From an uncultured Dehalococcoidia bacterium (lineage in GTDB: Bacteria; Chloroflexota; Dehalococcoidia; Lucifugimonadales; UBA1127), in NCBI GenBank assembly GCA_951812285.1, contig OX638292.1, positions 907,008-971,007 of the forward strand: a stretch of DNA of 64,000 bases, read 5' to 3'. The notes below the pieces were generated by a model. It searched no databases. It saw only the letters and a list, made by a program, of their open reading frames with translations, and was not told where the DNA came from. Both the position numbers and the translations under genes were made by a program. Positions 23,989 to 32,287 of the stretch are shown here, piece by piece; positions within the stretch are counted from its first letter, which is position 1; every line of letters starts with the position of its first letter.

Positions 23989-24352
23989 CGCTCACCGCGT
24001 CTGTGAAGTCGAACCGCAAGACGCCGAGCCCCTGCACCTCGAAGGCCATGCCGATCTTGTGGGCGCCCGTCGCCAGGGTGAGGCCGGACGCCGCAATGGT
24101 CGTCGTCCGGTTCATCGCGAGCGTAAAGGGCACGTTTGCGTTGACCTCCGAGAAGGCCACGGTCCTATCGTCCACGGTGAACGTAGTGTTCTCCATGGGC
24201 ACCTCCTCTCCGTCGATGATGAGCGGGTGCATTCCCTTGGCGTATCCGGACCCCAGGGTGTTTTTCAGCTCAAAGGTCAGCCCGTCTTCCGTGGCGCAGA
24301 GGCTTCCCTTGACGTAGAGCCGGCGGAGCAAGAATCCGGGAACGGAGACCAT
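23981..24352 (-). CDS. Hypothetical beta-rich protein, 123 residues
   Basis: It begins MVSVPGFLLRRLYVKGSL and continues with alternating strands (LTFELKNTLGSGYAKGMHPLIIDG, TTFTVDDRTVAFSEVN, GLTLATGAHKIGMAFEV). There is no signal peptide or cysteine cluster. It looks like a small lipid- or ligand-binding beta sandwich, but I do not recognise the family. It overlaps the epimerase start by eight bases. Confidence 0.65.
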   Translation of the reverse strand: MVSVPGFLLRRLYVKGSLCATEDGLTFELKNTLGSGYAKGMHPLIIDGEEVPMENTTFTVDDRTVAFSEVNANVPFTLAMNRTTTIAASGLTLATGAHKIGMAFEVQGLGVLRFDFTDAVSDG

Positions 24353-24369
24353 GGTCCCTCCTGGCGCGG

Positions 24370-25038
24370 CTACAGGCTGCCCTCGACGGAGAGCCGCATG
24401 CGGAAGAGCTCCTCTTCCACGGCGAGCATCTCCGGAGGCAGGGGCCGCTGCAGCCCCAGCAACCGCGTGATGATGCAGATATGCGCAGCGCGTTCCACGA
24501 GAACCGCGATGTCCATTGCCGTCTCGAGGTCCCTGCCCAGCGTCACCAGCCCGTGGTTGCTGATGAGCGCGGCGCTCCGGCCTTCCAGCGCCTCTACGGC
24601 CTTGTCGGCGAGCTCCTCTGTGCCCGGCGGTGCGTAGTCGGTGACGCGGACGGCGCCGCCGACGATGACGGCAACCTCGTCGATGACGGCAGGGACCTCG
24701 ATGCCGGCGACGGCGCAGACGGTCGCGTAGACCGAGTGCGTGTGGACGACGGCCTTCGCGTCCGGGCGAGCGCGGTAGACGGCGAGGTGGAGCGCGGCCT
24801 CGGACGAGGGCGGGAGGTCGCCGTAGACCGGCTCGTATTCAAAGTCGACGACCGGGACGTCGTCGGCCGTCATGTTGCGATAGTTCACCCGGCTGGGCGT
24901 GATGGCCACGAGCGGCGGGTCGCCGGGAATGAGCCGGCTGACGTTGCCGCTGGCCCCGGCCACGAGGCCCAACCGGTCGAGCTCTTGCGCGGTCTCACAG
25001 ACGGCTGCCCGCTCGGCGCTCCAGGGCTCTGACGACAT
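24370..25038 (-). CDS. Class II aldolase/adducin family protein
   Basis: The product has 222 residues from ATG 25038, with GAGGAGC upstream. The zinc enzyme core is visible: GLVAGASGNVSRL, SSEAALHLAVYRARPDAKAVVHTHS (Glu plus HxH zinc ligands) and a later NHGLVTLGRDLETAMD with the third His. Members include L-fuculose- and L-ribulose-phosphate aldolase/epimerase. The nearby FGGY kinase and hydroxyacid dehydrogenase suggest sugar or sugar-acid breakdown. Confidence 0.9.
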   Translation of the reverse strand: MSSEPWSAERAAVCETAQELDRLGLVAGASGNVSRLIPGDPPLVAITPSRVNYRNMTADDVPVVDFEYEPVYGDLPPSSEAALHLAVYRARPDAKAVVHTHSVYATVCAVAGIEVPAVIDEVAVIVGGAVRVTDYAPPGTEELADKAVEALEGRSAALISNHGLVTLGRDLETAMDIAVLVERAAHICIITRLLGLQRPLPPEMLAVEEELFRMRLSVEGSL

Positions 25039-25101
25039 CGCTCGCTCCTCGGTGGTCTGCGGTCTATTGTACCGCATACGCCAGTGGCGCCGGGGCGAAC
25101 C

Positions 25102-25395
25102 CTATGCCGACTTGTGCCGCCTGAGACGGTGGGCGACGGTGAGGACAGTCGTGCGGTCCATATCCATGACCAAGTAGAAGTCCAGCTTTTCTGCCAAGGT
25201 CCGGTAAACGGCGTCGCCAAAGTCAGCCCTCACCTTGTCCCTCGCATGCTTGTTCATAAAGCAGCTAAAGCCCCTGGACGTGTGCCGCCAAATGCCGTAG
25301 GAGTGCATGATGCGCACGTGCTCCGGACTAATCCCACGCTGCTGGCACCGTTCTTCAGCGTGCATACTCAGAACAAACTCATTCTGCGTTGCCAT
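25102..25395 (-). CDS. DUF4258-like small protein
   Basis: The 97 residues start at ATG 25395, which shares one base with the FGGY kinase stop (TGATG). MHAEERCQQRGISPEHVRIM, then a basic middle, then YLVMDMDRTTVLTVAHRLRRHK resembles DUF4258, a fold related to RelE/BrnT-type toxins. No antitoxin gene is next to it, so a toxin role is not supported. Confidence 0.6.
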   Translation of the reverse strand: MATQNEFVLSMHAEERCQQRGISPEHVRIMHSYGIWRHTSRGFSCFMNKHARDKVRADFGDAVYRTLAEKLDFYLVMDMDRTTVLTVAHRLRRHKSA

Positions 25396-26906
25396 CACAG
25401 GAACCCCTTCAGACGGGATTGCGCGTCCAGCCACCGAGCGTAGTGGTCCTGGTACTCGGATTGGGAGATTGGGTCCGGCGTCACTTCACGCAAGCCGTCG
25501 CGGGCGGCGTGCGCGAGCTGCGCCAGGGCGCCTTCGCCTTCCAGGGAGGCCTCGGCTGCCAGCGCGGCGCCTTGCAGGCTCACCTCGGGCGTCGGCGCGA
25601 TGTGGACCGGCCGCGACATTACGGCGGCGAGGATGCGCGTGAAGAGCGCCGTTCGCGTCATGCCTCCGCCGATGGCGAGGGCGTCAGGCTGTGCGCCGGT
25701 CACGTCGACCAGCAGGTCAGCAGCGCCGCGTACTGCGAACACCACGTTCTCAAGGGCGGCACGCGCCAGCCGAGCTCGATCGAGGCCGCTGAAGGTTACG
25801 GGCACCGGGAACAGTAGGCCGCCCGGCTGCAGGCCCGGACGGGATAGGTCCAGCGGCGCCGGGCCGATGAGGGCGACGGCGCCCTCCGCGCCCGCAGGGG
25901 ACTCGGCGGCCAGCGATTCCATGCGTTCGAAGCCGTCGTCCGTGGCGCCGAGGAGCAGCTCCATCAGCCAGCGGTATGCGTTGCCGCCGTCGCCGGCGTT
26001 GGCCTCGGCCAGCCAGCGCTGGGGCACGACGTGGCGGCCGACCCACGTGCGGCGCATGGGGTCGGGTTGCGGAGCCGCCGTGACCGATTGCGCCGTCACG
26101 CTCCAGCCGGCAACGACGCCGGTGTTGCCGGGCGAGATCGCACCCATTGCTAGCAGACCGCATTGCGTGTCCGGTCCGGCAACGACAACCGGAATGCCAG
26201 GCGCCACGCCCAGTTGGTTGGCAGCATCAATTGAGAGTTTTCCGAGGGCGTCTCCTGTTCCAGTTATTTGCGGGAAGCAGTCAGCACGCAGACCGAGGCT
26301 GTCCAGGAGCGGTGCTGCTAGCCCTCCACTCGTGATGTCGAGCAGCCCGGACTCGCCTGCCAGCGTTTCCTGCAGGCCGAGCTCGCCGGTGAGCCGGTAG
26401 CCGACCCAGTCGCCAATAGTGAGCACGGAGGCGATGCGCTCAAATGTATCGGGGTCGTTCTGTTGCCGCCATCGGAGCTTGACCGGAGCGAGCATGTAGG
26501 AGGGAAGGTGGCCGGTAAGGCGGTAGACCGTATCAGCGTGTTCCTCGTCAAAGGCTAGGCCCTCAAAGAGGGCGCGAAGGTCCATGTTTGGACCGAGGAA
26601 GAGATCCTGACCTTTAGCGTCCAGAGCGCCGATACTCTGCCGCTGGCTCGTGATGCCTATCGCTGCCACGCTACCGTTACGCACACCGGCCTCGTGCAAC
26701 GCACGGCGGGTTGTGACAGTGATCGCAGGCCACAGCGCCTCCGTGTCGAAGGAACTGCTGAAAGGCGCGTCAGAGTCTTTAGGCTCGTAGGGTACGGGCG
26801 CCGATGCCCTAGACAAGAGGTGGCCACCGGGGGCCGAAACAGCGGCTTTTAATGTGCCCGTGCCGACGTCAATGGCGAGGAACACGATACCGTTCACGCC
26901 ACTCAT
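25395..26906 (-). CDS. FGGY-family carbohydrate kinase (xylulokinase-like)
   Basis: The 503-residue sugar kinase has the actin-like ATPase N-terminus FLAIDVGTGTLKAAV, a middle GVVAGWSVTAQSV and the C-terminal domain with ALAIGGGMTRTALFTRILA. It is closest in layout to xylulokinase/gluconokinase-type members. Its start overlaps the dehydrogenase stop by four bases. Confidence 0.9.
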   Translation of the reverse strand: MSGVNGIVFLAIDVGTGTLKAAVSAPGGHLLSRASAPVPYEPKDSDAPFSSSFDTEALWPAITVTTRRALHEAGVRNGSVAAIGITSQRQSIGALDAKGQDLFLGPNMDLRALFEGLAFDEEHADTVYRLTGHLPSYMLAPVKLRWRQQNDPDTFERIASVLTIGDWVGYRLTGELGLQETLAGESGLLDITSGGLAAPLLDSLGLRADCFPQITGTGDALGKLSIDAANQLGVAPGIPVVVAGPDTQCGLLAMGAISPGNTGVVAGWSVTAQSVTAAPQPDPMRRTWVGRHVVPQRWLAEANAGDGGNAYRWLMELLLGATDDGFERMESLAAESPAGAEGAVALIGPAPLDLSRPGLQPGGLLFPVPVTFSGLDRARLARAALENVVFAVRGAADLLVDVTGAQPDALAIGGGMTRTALFTRILAAVMSRPVHIAPTPEVSLQGAALAAEASLEGEGALAQLAHAARDGLREVTPDPISQSEYQDHYARWLDAQSRLKGFL

Positions 26907-27880
26907 GACAGCCTCGCCGCCGCCGCTGCACGCTGGTCTTGGCGGGCTGTCCGCTCGAACTTCAGGAGGGCTTGGGTTATGGTGCGCGAGTAGCGTTCGA
27001 CCGTCTCGGCTGTCGCTCCGCCGACGTGGGGCGTCAGGACGATGTTGTCCAGTGCGAGGAGCGGGCTGTTGGGCATGACGGGATGCGTCTCAAAGACGTC
27101 CAGGCCCGCGCCGGCCAGGTGTCCAGAGCGCAGCGCGTCCACGAGGGCAGCATCGTCCACCAGCACCGCAGAGGCGGTGTTGATGAGGTAGCTGCCTTGC
27201 GGCATAAGCGCAAGGCGGTTTGCATCGAGCATTCCGGCGGTCTCTGGTGTTTCAGGCACATGCAGGGTCACAACGTCGCTGCTCGACAAGAGTGTCTCCA
27301 GCGTGGTCATAGTCATGAAGCGGGGTCCAGTTACGTAGGGGTCGTGGCCAAGCACCCGCATGCCGAGGGCGCGAGCCAGCCTCGCAACGCGGCGGCCTAT
27401 GACGCCCATGCCGACGATGCCCATCGTCCGCCCGGCCAGTTCGACTCCCCGCATGTCCGTATAGCCCGCCATCGGGTGGTCCCAGAAGCCACTTTGCACG
27501 TATACGTTCGCGGTTGGAATGTGCCGCGCAAGGGACAGCGTCAGGCCGATGACCAACTCGGCGACGGCGTTGGCGTTGCGGCCAGGCGTGTTGGCGACGG
27601 TCACGCCGCGCCCGGCTGCGGCCTCCATGTCGATTTGGTTGGTGGCCTGCCTGCACAGGCCAATGAAACGCAGAGGGGACGGGTCCTCGAATACCTCGTC
27701 GAAGAAGAAGTCCACCTCGGCCACGACTGCCTCAATGGCCTCCTCCTCGAGACGGACTGCAAGCTCGGCGGGGTCCCATAGCGCGCGGGTCTCCGTCCAC
27801 GGCTCGTAGATGACGGTCATGCGTCGCTGGAGTCGTTCCAGAGCGGTGGGTGCAAAGGGCGCGAGTATGAGGGCCTTCAC
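26903..27880 (-). CDS. D-isomer-specific 2-hydroxyacid dehydrogenase
   Basis: The product has 325 residues from GTG 27880 (AAAGGGGGTCC upstream); the frame runs further, but the extra part has no family features and would overlap the NUDIX gene. The NAD-binding GIVGMGVIGRRVARLARALGMRVLGHDPY, the substrate Arg in LINTASAVLVDD region, and the catalytic His in LTPHVGGAT are present. Likely oxidises or reduces a hydroxy acid in the same pathway as the adjacent kinase and aldolase. Confidence 0.9.
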   Translation of the reverse strand: MKALILAPFAPTALERLQRRMTVIYEPWTETRALWDPAELAVRLEEEAIEAVVAEVDFFFDEVFEDPSPLRFIGLCRQATNQIDMEAAAGRGVTVANTPGRNANAVAELVIGLTLSLARHIPTANVYVQSGFWDHPMAGYTDMRGVELAGRTMGIVGMGVIGRRVARLARALGMRVLGHDPYVTGPRFMTMTTLETLLSSSDVVTLHVPETPETAGMLDANRLALMPQGSYLINTASAVLVDDAALVDALRSGHLAGAGLDVFETHPVMPNSPLLALDNIVLTPHVGGATAETVERYSRTITQALLKFERTARQDQRAAAAARLS

Positions 27881-27896
27881 CGTTGATGGACCCCCT

Positions 27897-28409
27897 TTAG
27901 GAAGTGTGGGACTTGACCACCTCAAATGCCTTGGCCCCCAGCAACCGAACGTCGTCAGGCGGGGGTGCACCCTTGTCGCCGTTTCGTGCAATCGTGGACC
28001 CGGCGGCGAGCTCTGCGCGCGTCACCCAACGCCAGCCGTCGGGGGCGGACTCGACGCGCGCCGTAGGACGGCACACGTAGATGAAGTCGATATGCTGGTG
28101 AAAGCCCTGCACCGGGTCGTTGATGTCCTCGACCATGATCGTGAGCGGGGGAGTCACCTCTTTAGGATACTCGAGATCGCTTTCGACTCCACCGGTGGGG
28201 ACAACTTCCGCTTCAAGGCCCGTCTCCTCAGCGACCTCGCGTAAGACAGCCTGCACGGGGTCTTCATTGGGCTCGATGTGGCCGCCGGGGGGAAGCCAGC
28301 ATTGCAGCTTTGCGTGCCAGTGCAGCAGCGTCGCGTCATCCTGCACGACGAAGCCGGTGGCGGTGAAGTGTCTCTCCAATATCGTGCACACTCCCTGGGA
28401 ATTGGACAC
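27897..28409 (-). CDS. NUDIX hydrolase
   Basis: The 170-residue protein starts at GTG 28409. The Nudix box is complete: GGHIEPNEDPVQAVLREVAE with EETGL following. Members hydrolyse nucleoside diphosphates linked to another group. It lies 30 bases after hpnE, where an isoprenoid diphosphate-cleaning role is conceivable but unproven. Confidence 0.9.
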   Translation of the reverse strand: MSNSQGVCTILERHFTATGFVVQDDATLLHWHAKLQCWLPPGGHIEPNEDPVQAVLREVAEETGLEAEVVPTGGVESDLEYPKEVTPPLTIMVEDINDPVQGFHQHIDFIYVCRPTARVESAPDGWRWVTRAELAAGSTIARNGDKGAPPPDDVRLLGAKAFEVVKSHTS

Positions 28410-28439
28410 GGGAAGCGTGTCATGGCGGCGATTGGCGTG

Positions 28440-29840
28440 TCAAGGCGCGATTCGCCAGGTTCCGGAGCGTTCGAGATCCGCGTTTAGGGCCTCGACGGCG
28501 AGGACGCCGCTGCGGACGGCGGACTCCATCGTGGCGGGCCAGCCGGTCTGCGTCCAGTCACCGGCCAGCGTCAGGCCTGTGATGGGGGTGACCTGCGCGG
28601 GCCGCTGTGATTGCGCTCCGGGCGTGCAGCGGAAGGTGGCGTTTGGCTGCCTCACGACCATGAACCGCTCGACAACGGCATCGGCAGCGGCGGGAAAGAC
28701 GCTCGCCATCTCGCTGAGGAAGAGTTCGCGCAGAATGTCGCGACCCACGCCGGCGTGTTCCCACGCGCCGCTGACCGAGATGCAGAGGTGCTGTCCGGGG
28801 CCGGGCAGGCCCTCAATGTGCGACCTGTTGAACACCCACTGAAGTGGGCTGTCCAACACTGCGAGGAAGGGCTCGTCTATGATGGGGCGGTCGTACCAGA
28901 CGTGGACGTTGATTATAGGCGCCCACTTGAGTGCGTTGGATGCGTTGATGTGGTCGTCCCCTGCGATGTCGGGTGGCAGCAGGCGTGCAAGTACGTCCCA
29001 GGGCACTGCTGCGATTACGACGTCCACCGGCGTGAACTCGCCGTCCACGATGAGGCCCGTAACTGCGCCGTCCTCAGCGACGATGCGCGTCACGCTGCGG
29101 CCTGTGAGAACCTCGCCGCCGCGTGCTTGGACGTAGGCGGATGCGGCGTCCTCGACGAGCTGCGTGAGGCCGACGGTGGAGACGCCGATGTCGGCGCTGT
29201 GGCGGCTTGCGAGCATCCCGTCCTGGAAGAACATCAGGCCCATGTAGGCGCTGACGGCGTCCACGGTGTCGTTGAAGACTGGGAGGGTCAGCAGGTCCCA
29301 CAGGGCGGTGATGGCTCGTTCAGATTGACCATGGCGCTCGAGCCAGTTTCGGAAGGTCTCCGATTCCAGCGCCTCGCGGTGTTTGGCGCGGTCTGTGCGC
29401 TTGATGGCGAGCATCGCTGTGGCGGCGCGGAGTTTGTCGCCGATGCTGACGTGCGGGTAGACGAGGAAGGACGGCAGCAGGTGCAGGGGCGAGGGCAGCA
29501 AGGGCCCGGCTTTGAGTGCTCCTCGTCGGCCGGCTCTGTCGACGATGACGGCGCGGAGGCGGCGTTGGAGCGTCGTGCGCTCGAAGACGCCAAGTTTGCG
29601 CAGGAAGCCGGTGTACGCCGTGCAACAGGCCAGGTAGATATGCTGGCCGTTGTCGATGTGGCGGCCGGACTCGGCGTCGGGGAAGGAGAAGGCGCGGCCG
29701 CCTAGGTAGGGCCGCTTCTCGAGCAGGGTGACTGGGACGCCGCGGTCTGCGAGGGCGCAGGCGGCGGAAAGGCCCGCCAGCCCGCCGCCGATCACCACGC
29801 AGCGCCGGCCCCCCTCCGGGGCAGGTAACTCTGCAGCCAA
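28440..29840 (-). CDS. hpnE: HpnE-like FAD-dependent squalene-associated desaturase
   Basis: The family converts hydroxysqualene to squalene. A dinucleotide site CVVIGGGLAGLSAACALADRG begins near the N-terminus, followed by the GGRAFSF/DNGQHIY blocks. The C-terminal FAD end PITGLTLAGDWTQTGWPATMES-like region is broken here only by spacing. The start is uncertain: TTG 29840 gives a full first beta strand but overlaps hpnD by 49 bases; GTG 29795 gives a GTGA overlap but clips the strand; TTG 29966 is also open. Confidence 0.85.
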   Translation of the reverse strand: MAAELPAPEGGRRCVVIGGGLAGLSAACALADRGVPVTLLEKRPYLGGRAFSFPDAESGRHIDNGQHIYLACCTAYTGFLRKLGVFERTTLQRRLRAVIVDRAGRRGALKAGPLLPSPLHLLPSFLVYPHVSIGDKLRAATAMLAIKRTDRAKHREALESETFRNWLERHGQSERAITALWDLLTLPVFNDTVDAVSAYMGLMFFQDGMLASRHSADIGVSTVGLTQLVEDAASAYVQARGGEVLTGRSVTRIVAEDGAVTGLIVDGEFTPVDVVIAAVPWDVLARLLPPDIAGDDHINASNALKWAPIINVHVWYDRPIIDEPFLAVLDSPLQWVFNRSHIEGLPGPGQHLCISVSGAWEHAGVGRDILRELFLSEMASVFPAAADAVVERFMVVRQPNATFRCTPGAQSQRPAQVTPITGLTLAGDWTQTGWPATMESAVRSGVLAVEALNADLERSGTWRIAP

Positions 29841-30679
29841 ATACGCACCGCCAAGAAAATCTTCTCTCGAGTCGGGAGGGATATGCGGCGCTCGTAGACG
29901 TCGTACCCCTGCTGTTCTATTCGGTCCAGGACGCGGCTGTACAGGCCGCCGAGCACTGCCGGACAAGCCCGCGAGCGCACCGGCAGCAGGGGCAGCAATC
30001 GTTTACCGCTGTCGAAGAAGCCGCGGGCCCGGGCCACCTGGAACCGCATCAGCCGGACGAAGTCGTCGTTGATCTCCTCGGCCATGAGCGCCTCTTCAGG
30101 ATAGCCGAACCGACGCAGTTCTTCCTGCGGCAGGTAGACGCGCCCCATCTCGGCGTCCTCCTTGATGTCGCGGAGGATGTTGGTGAGCTGCATGCCGAGG
30201 CCGAGATCGATGGCGTAGTCGCGGGCGACGGGGTCCGAAAAGCCGAAGATGTGGATGCAGACGATGCCAACGACGGAGGCGACGCGGTAGCAGTAGGTGG
30301 CGAGGTCTTCGAAGGTCTCGTAGCGATTCAGGGTGAGGTCCATCTCGACGCCGCGGGCGATCTCCGAGAGGTCCTCCCACGGGATGCCGTACTCGTGGAC
30401 TGCGTGGGCGAGGGCGCTGTAGACGGGGCCGTCGGGGTTGCCGTCACGCGCGCGTTGCAGCGCGGCGTCGACATCACGGAGCTTGCGGCGCTTCTCGTCG
30501 AGGGGGAGCGGCTCGTCGGCGATGTCGTCGCAGAGGCGGCAGAAGGCGTAGGCGGCGAAAATGGCTTGACGTTTGGGCTTCGGGAGCGTCACGAAGGCGT
30601 AGTAGAAGTTCTTGGCCTCAGTCTTGGTGACGCGCTGGCAGTGGGCGTAGGCCTCCTGGAGTGCCGTCGTCCGCGCCAT
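29792..30679 (-). CDS. hpnD: HpnD-like presqualene diphosphate synthase
   Basis: The product has 295 residues from ATG 30679; a long open frame upstream overlaps hpnC and is not real. It is a squalene/phytoene synthase fold enzyme with both Asp-rich motifs, FCRLCDDIADEP and LTNILRDIKEDAEMGRVYLP. It condenses two farnesyl diphosphates to presqualene diphosphate. It is followed directly by hpnE and preceded by hpnC. Confidence 0.9.
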   Translation of the reverse strand: MARTTALQEAYAHCQRVTKTEAKNFYYAFVTLPKPKRQAIFAAYAFCRLCDDIADEPLPLDEKRRKLRDVDAALQRARDGNPDGPVYSALAHAVHEYGIPWEDLSEIARGVEMDLTLNRYETFEDLATYCYRVASVVGIVCIHIFGFSDPVARDYAIDLGLGMQLTNILRDIKEDAEMGRVYLPQEELRRFGYPEEALMAEEINDDFVRLMRFQVARARGFFDSGKRLLPLLPVRSRACPAVLGGLYSRVLDRIEQQGYDVYERRISLPTREKIFLAVRIWLQSYLPRRGAGAAW

Positions 30680-30705
30680 TCCCCGCTCCGTGTTGCGATG
30701 ACCGC

Positions 30706-31590
30706 TCAAATCTGCCGGGTCAGCTTCATGCCTAGGTACGTCTTGGCCAGCAGCCACGCCTTTCGTCGGCCCGTGACCACCGGGCGCTTCGAGAGGACAT
30801 CGTAGCCCTGCGCCCGGATGGCGTCCAGCACGCGCATGCCGCCGAGGCTGAAGAGCTTGACGTGCAGCCTCGCCACGCCCTCCAGCATCTCGACGAGGGG
30901 CAGGCCCTGCTCGAAGAGTCCCTGGGCACGGTCCACCTCGAAGGCCATGAGGTCTCGGAAGGCCTGATTGCAGACACCTGCCGCCAGCTCTTCCTCCGTG
31001 TAGCCGAAGCGTTCCATGTCTTCCATCGGCAGGTAGACGCGGCCTTTGTCCCAGTCTCGGCGGACGTCCTGCCAGAAGTTGGCGAGTTGCAGAGCCGTGC
31101 AGGTGAAGTCGGAGAGGCGGCGGCGCTCCTCGTCGTCGTAGCCAAAGAGGAGGAGATAGAGGAAGCCGACGGGATTGGCGGAGTGCTCGCAGTAGTGGAG
31201 GACGTTGGCGAAGGTGGGGTACCTGCGCTGCGTCTGGTCTATGCGGTTGGCGGTGACGAGCTTGCGGAAGGGTTCCGGCGGGATGGAGAAGGCGTGGATG
31301 GTGTGCTGAAGCGCTTTCAAGTGGGGCGCCGTCGGGGTGCCGGTGTAGCACTGCTCCAAGTCGGCTTCCCACGCGTCCAGCCGGGCTAGGCGGTCGCCGG
31401 CGGCCTCGTCACCGAGGTCATCGACGCCGCGGCAGTAGGCATAGATTGCCGCGACGTGGGGGAGCAGGCGCTTGGGAAGGAATCGGCCCACGACAGTGAA
31501 GTTCTCGTAGTGGGACCTGGCGAGCGTGATGCACGCTTCGTAGGCTGGGGCGAGTTCCGGGGGGATGTCGTATGCGGCTGCTGTCGCCAT
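30706..31590 (-). CDS. hpnC: HpnC-like hydroxysqualene synthase
   Basis: The 294-residue product starts at ATG 31590, two bases after the YjbQ stop. The synthase fold motifs are YCRGVDDLGDE and LANFWQDVRRDWDKGRVYLP. In the HpnCDE route this enzyme turns presqualene diphosphate into hydroxysqualene. The order HpnC-HpnD-HpnE is the classic arrangement. No squalene-hopene cyclase is in the window. Confidence 0.9.
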   Translation of the reverse strand: MATAAAYDIPPELAPAYEACITLARSHYENFTVVGRFLPKRLLPHVAAIYAYCRGVDDLGDEAAGDRLARLDAWEADLEQCYTGTPTAPHLKALQHTIHAFSIPPEPFRKLVTANRIDQTQRRYPTFANVLHYCEHSANPVGFLYLLLFGYDDEERRRLSDFTCTALQLANFWQDVRRDWDKGRVYLPMEDMERFGYTEEELAAGVCNQAFRDLMAFEVDRAQGLFEQGLPLVEMLEGVARLHVKLFSLGGMRVLDAIRAQGYDVLSKRPVVTGRRKAWLLAKTYLGMKLTRQI

Positions 31591-31592
31591 CA

Positions 31593-32066
31593 CTACGCCG
31601 TGACCCCGGTGATCTGCACGATTATTTCGCGTGGGCGGGGGCCATCCAACTCGGCAAGTAAGATGCGCTGCCAGGTGCCGAGGTACAGACAGCCTTCGAG
31701 GACGGGGACTGTCTCCGACGCACCGAGCAGGAGGTGGTGCAGGTGGGCGTGGCCGTTTTCGGGCTCGTCCGGAATGGTGCGGGCCATCGCGTTGTGCTCG
31801 TAGTCGGCGTCCTCGGGTGCGAGACGCTCCAGCATGCATTCCATGTCGCGCAGGAGCCCGGGCTCGGCCTCGCTGATGACAATGGCGGCAGTGGTATGGC
31901 GGGAGAAGATGAGAGCTGTGCCGGACGAAATTCCTGATTTCCCGACGGCCTCTTCCACGGTATCCGTGATGTCAACGAACTCGCACGGCTTTGTAGTCTC
32001 CACGGTCAGGAAACCCGTGCAGACCCCAGCATTCTTCACGACGCGCGTCGAATGACGAGTGCTCAT
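31593..32066 (-). CDS. yjbQ: YjbQ/UPF0047 family protein
   Basis: The product has 157 residues from ATG 32066. FVDITDTVEEAV, ALIFSRHTTAAIVISEAEPGL, the HNAMARTIPDEPENGHAHLHHLLLG block with clustered His, and GTWQRILLAELDGPRPREIIVQ are the family signature. Some members show thiamine phosphate synthase activity; the real role is unsettled. It leads the HpnCDE run. Confidence 0.88.
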   Translation of the reverse strand: MSTRHSTRVVKNAGVCTGFLTVETTKPCEFVDITDTVEEAVGKSGISSGTALIFSRHTTAAIVISEAEPGLLRDMECMLERLAPEDADYEHNAMARTIPDEPENGHAHLHHLLLGASETVPVLEGCLYLGTWQRILLAELDGPRPREIIVQITGVTA

Positions 32067-32287
32067 GGCACCAGTGTGGCCCAAGGGGGCGGCACGTGCA
32101 ACCAGAGCGCCAAGGCAGGCAATTGCTTTCGCCACTTGCCCCACCAAAGTTGTAGCTGCGGGATCCGTTTTCAGCTAGAGGGTGGTGGAACGAAGGGCGC
32201 TCACCCGCAAAGGCAATTCCAGGGGGCGCCTTAGCTTGGTAGCTTCCGGGCAACGACGCTATGTCGGGGTGCGTGGCGAACCCGTGG
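32067..32287. other. Intergenic region, nothing identified
   Basis: The 221-bp gap separates yjbQ from the polyprenyl synthase gene. No gene, riboswitch or clear promoter was recognised. A GGCGCC-containing stretch near 32224 could pair weakly but has no T-tract. Confidence 0.4.
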
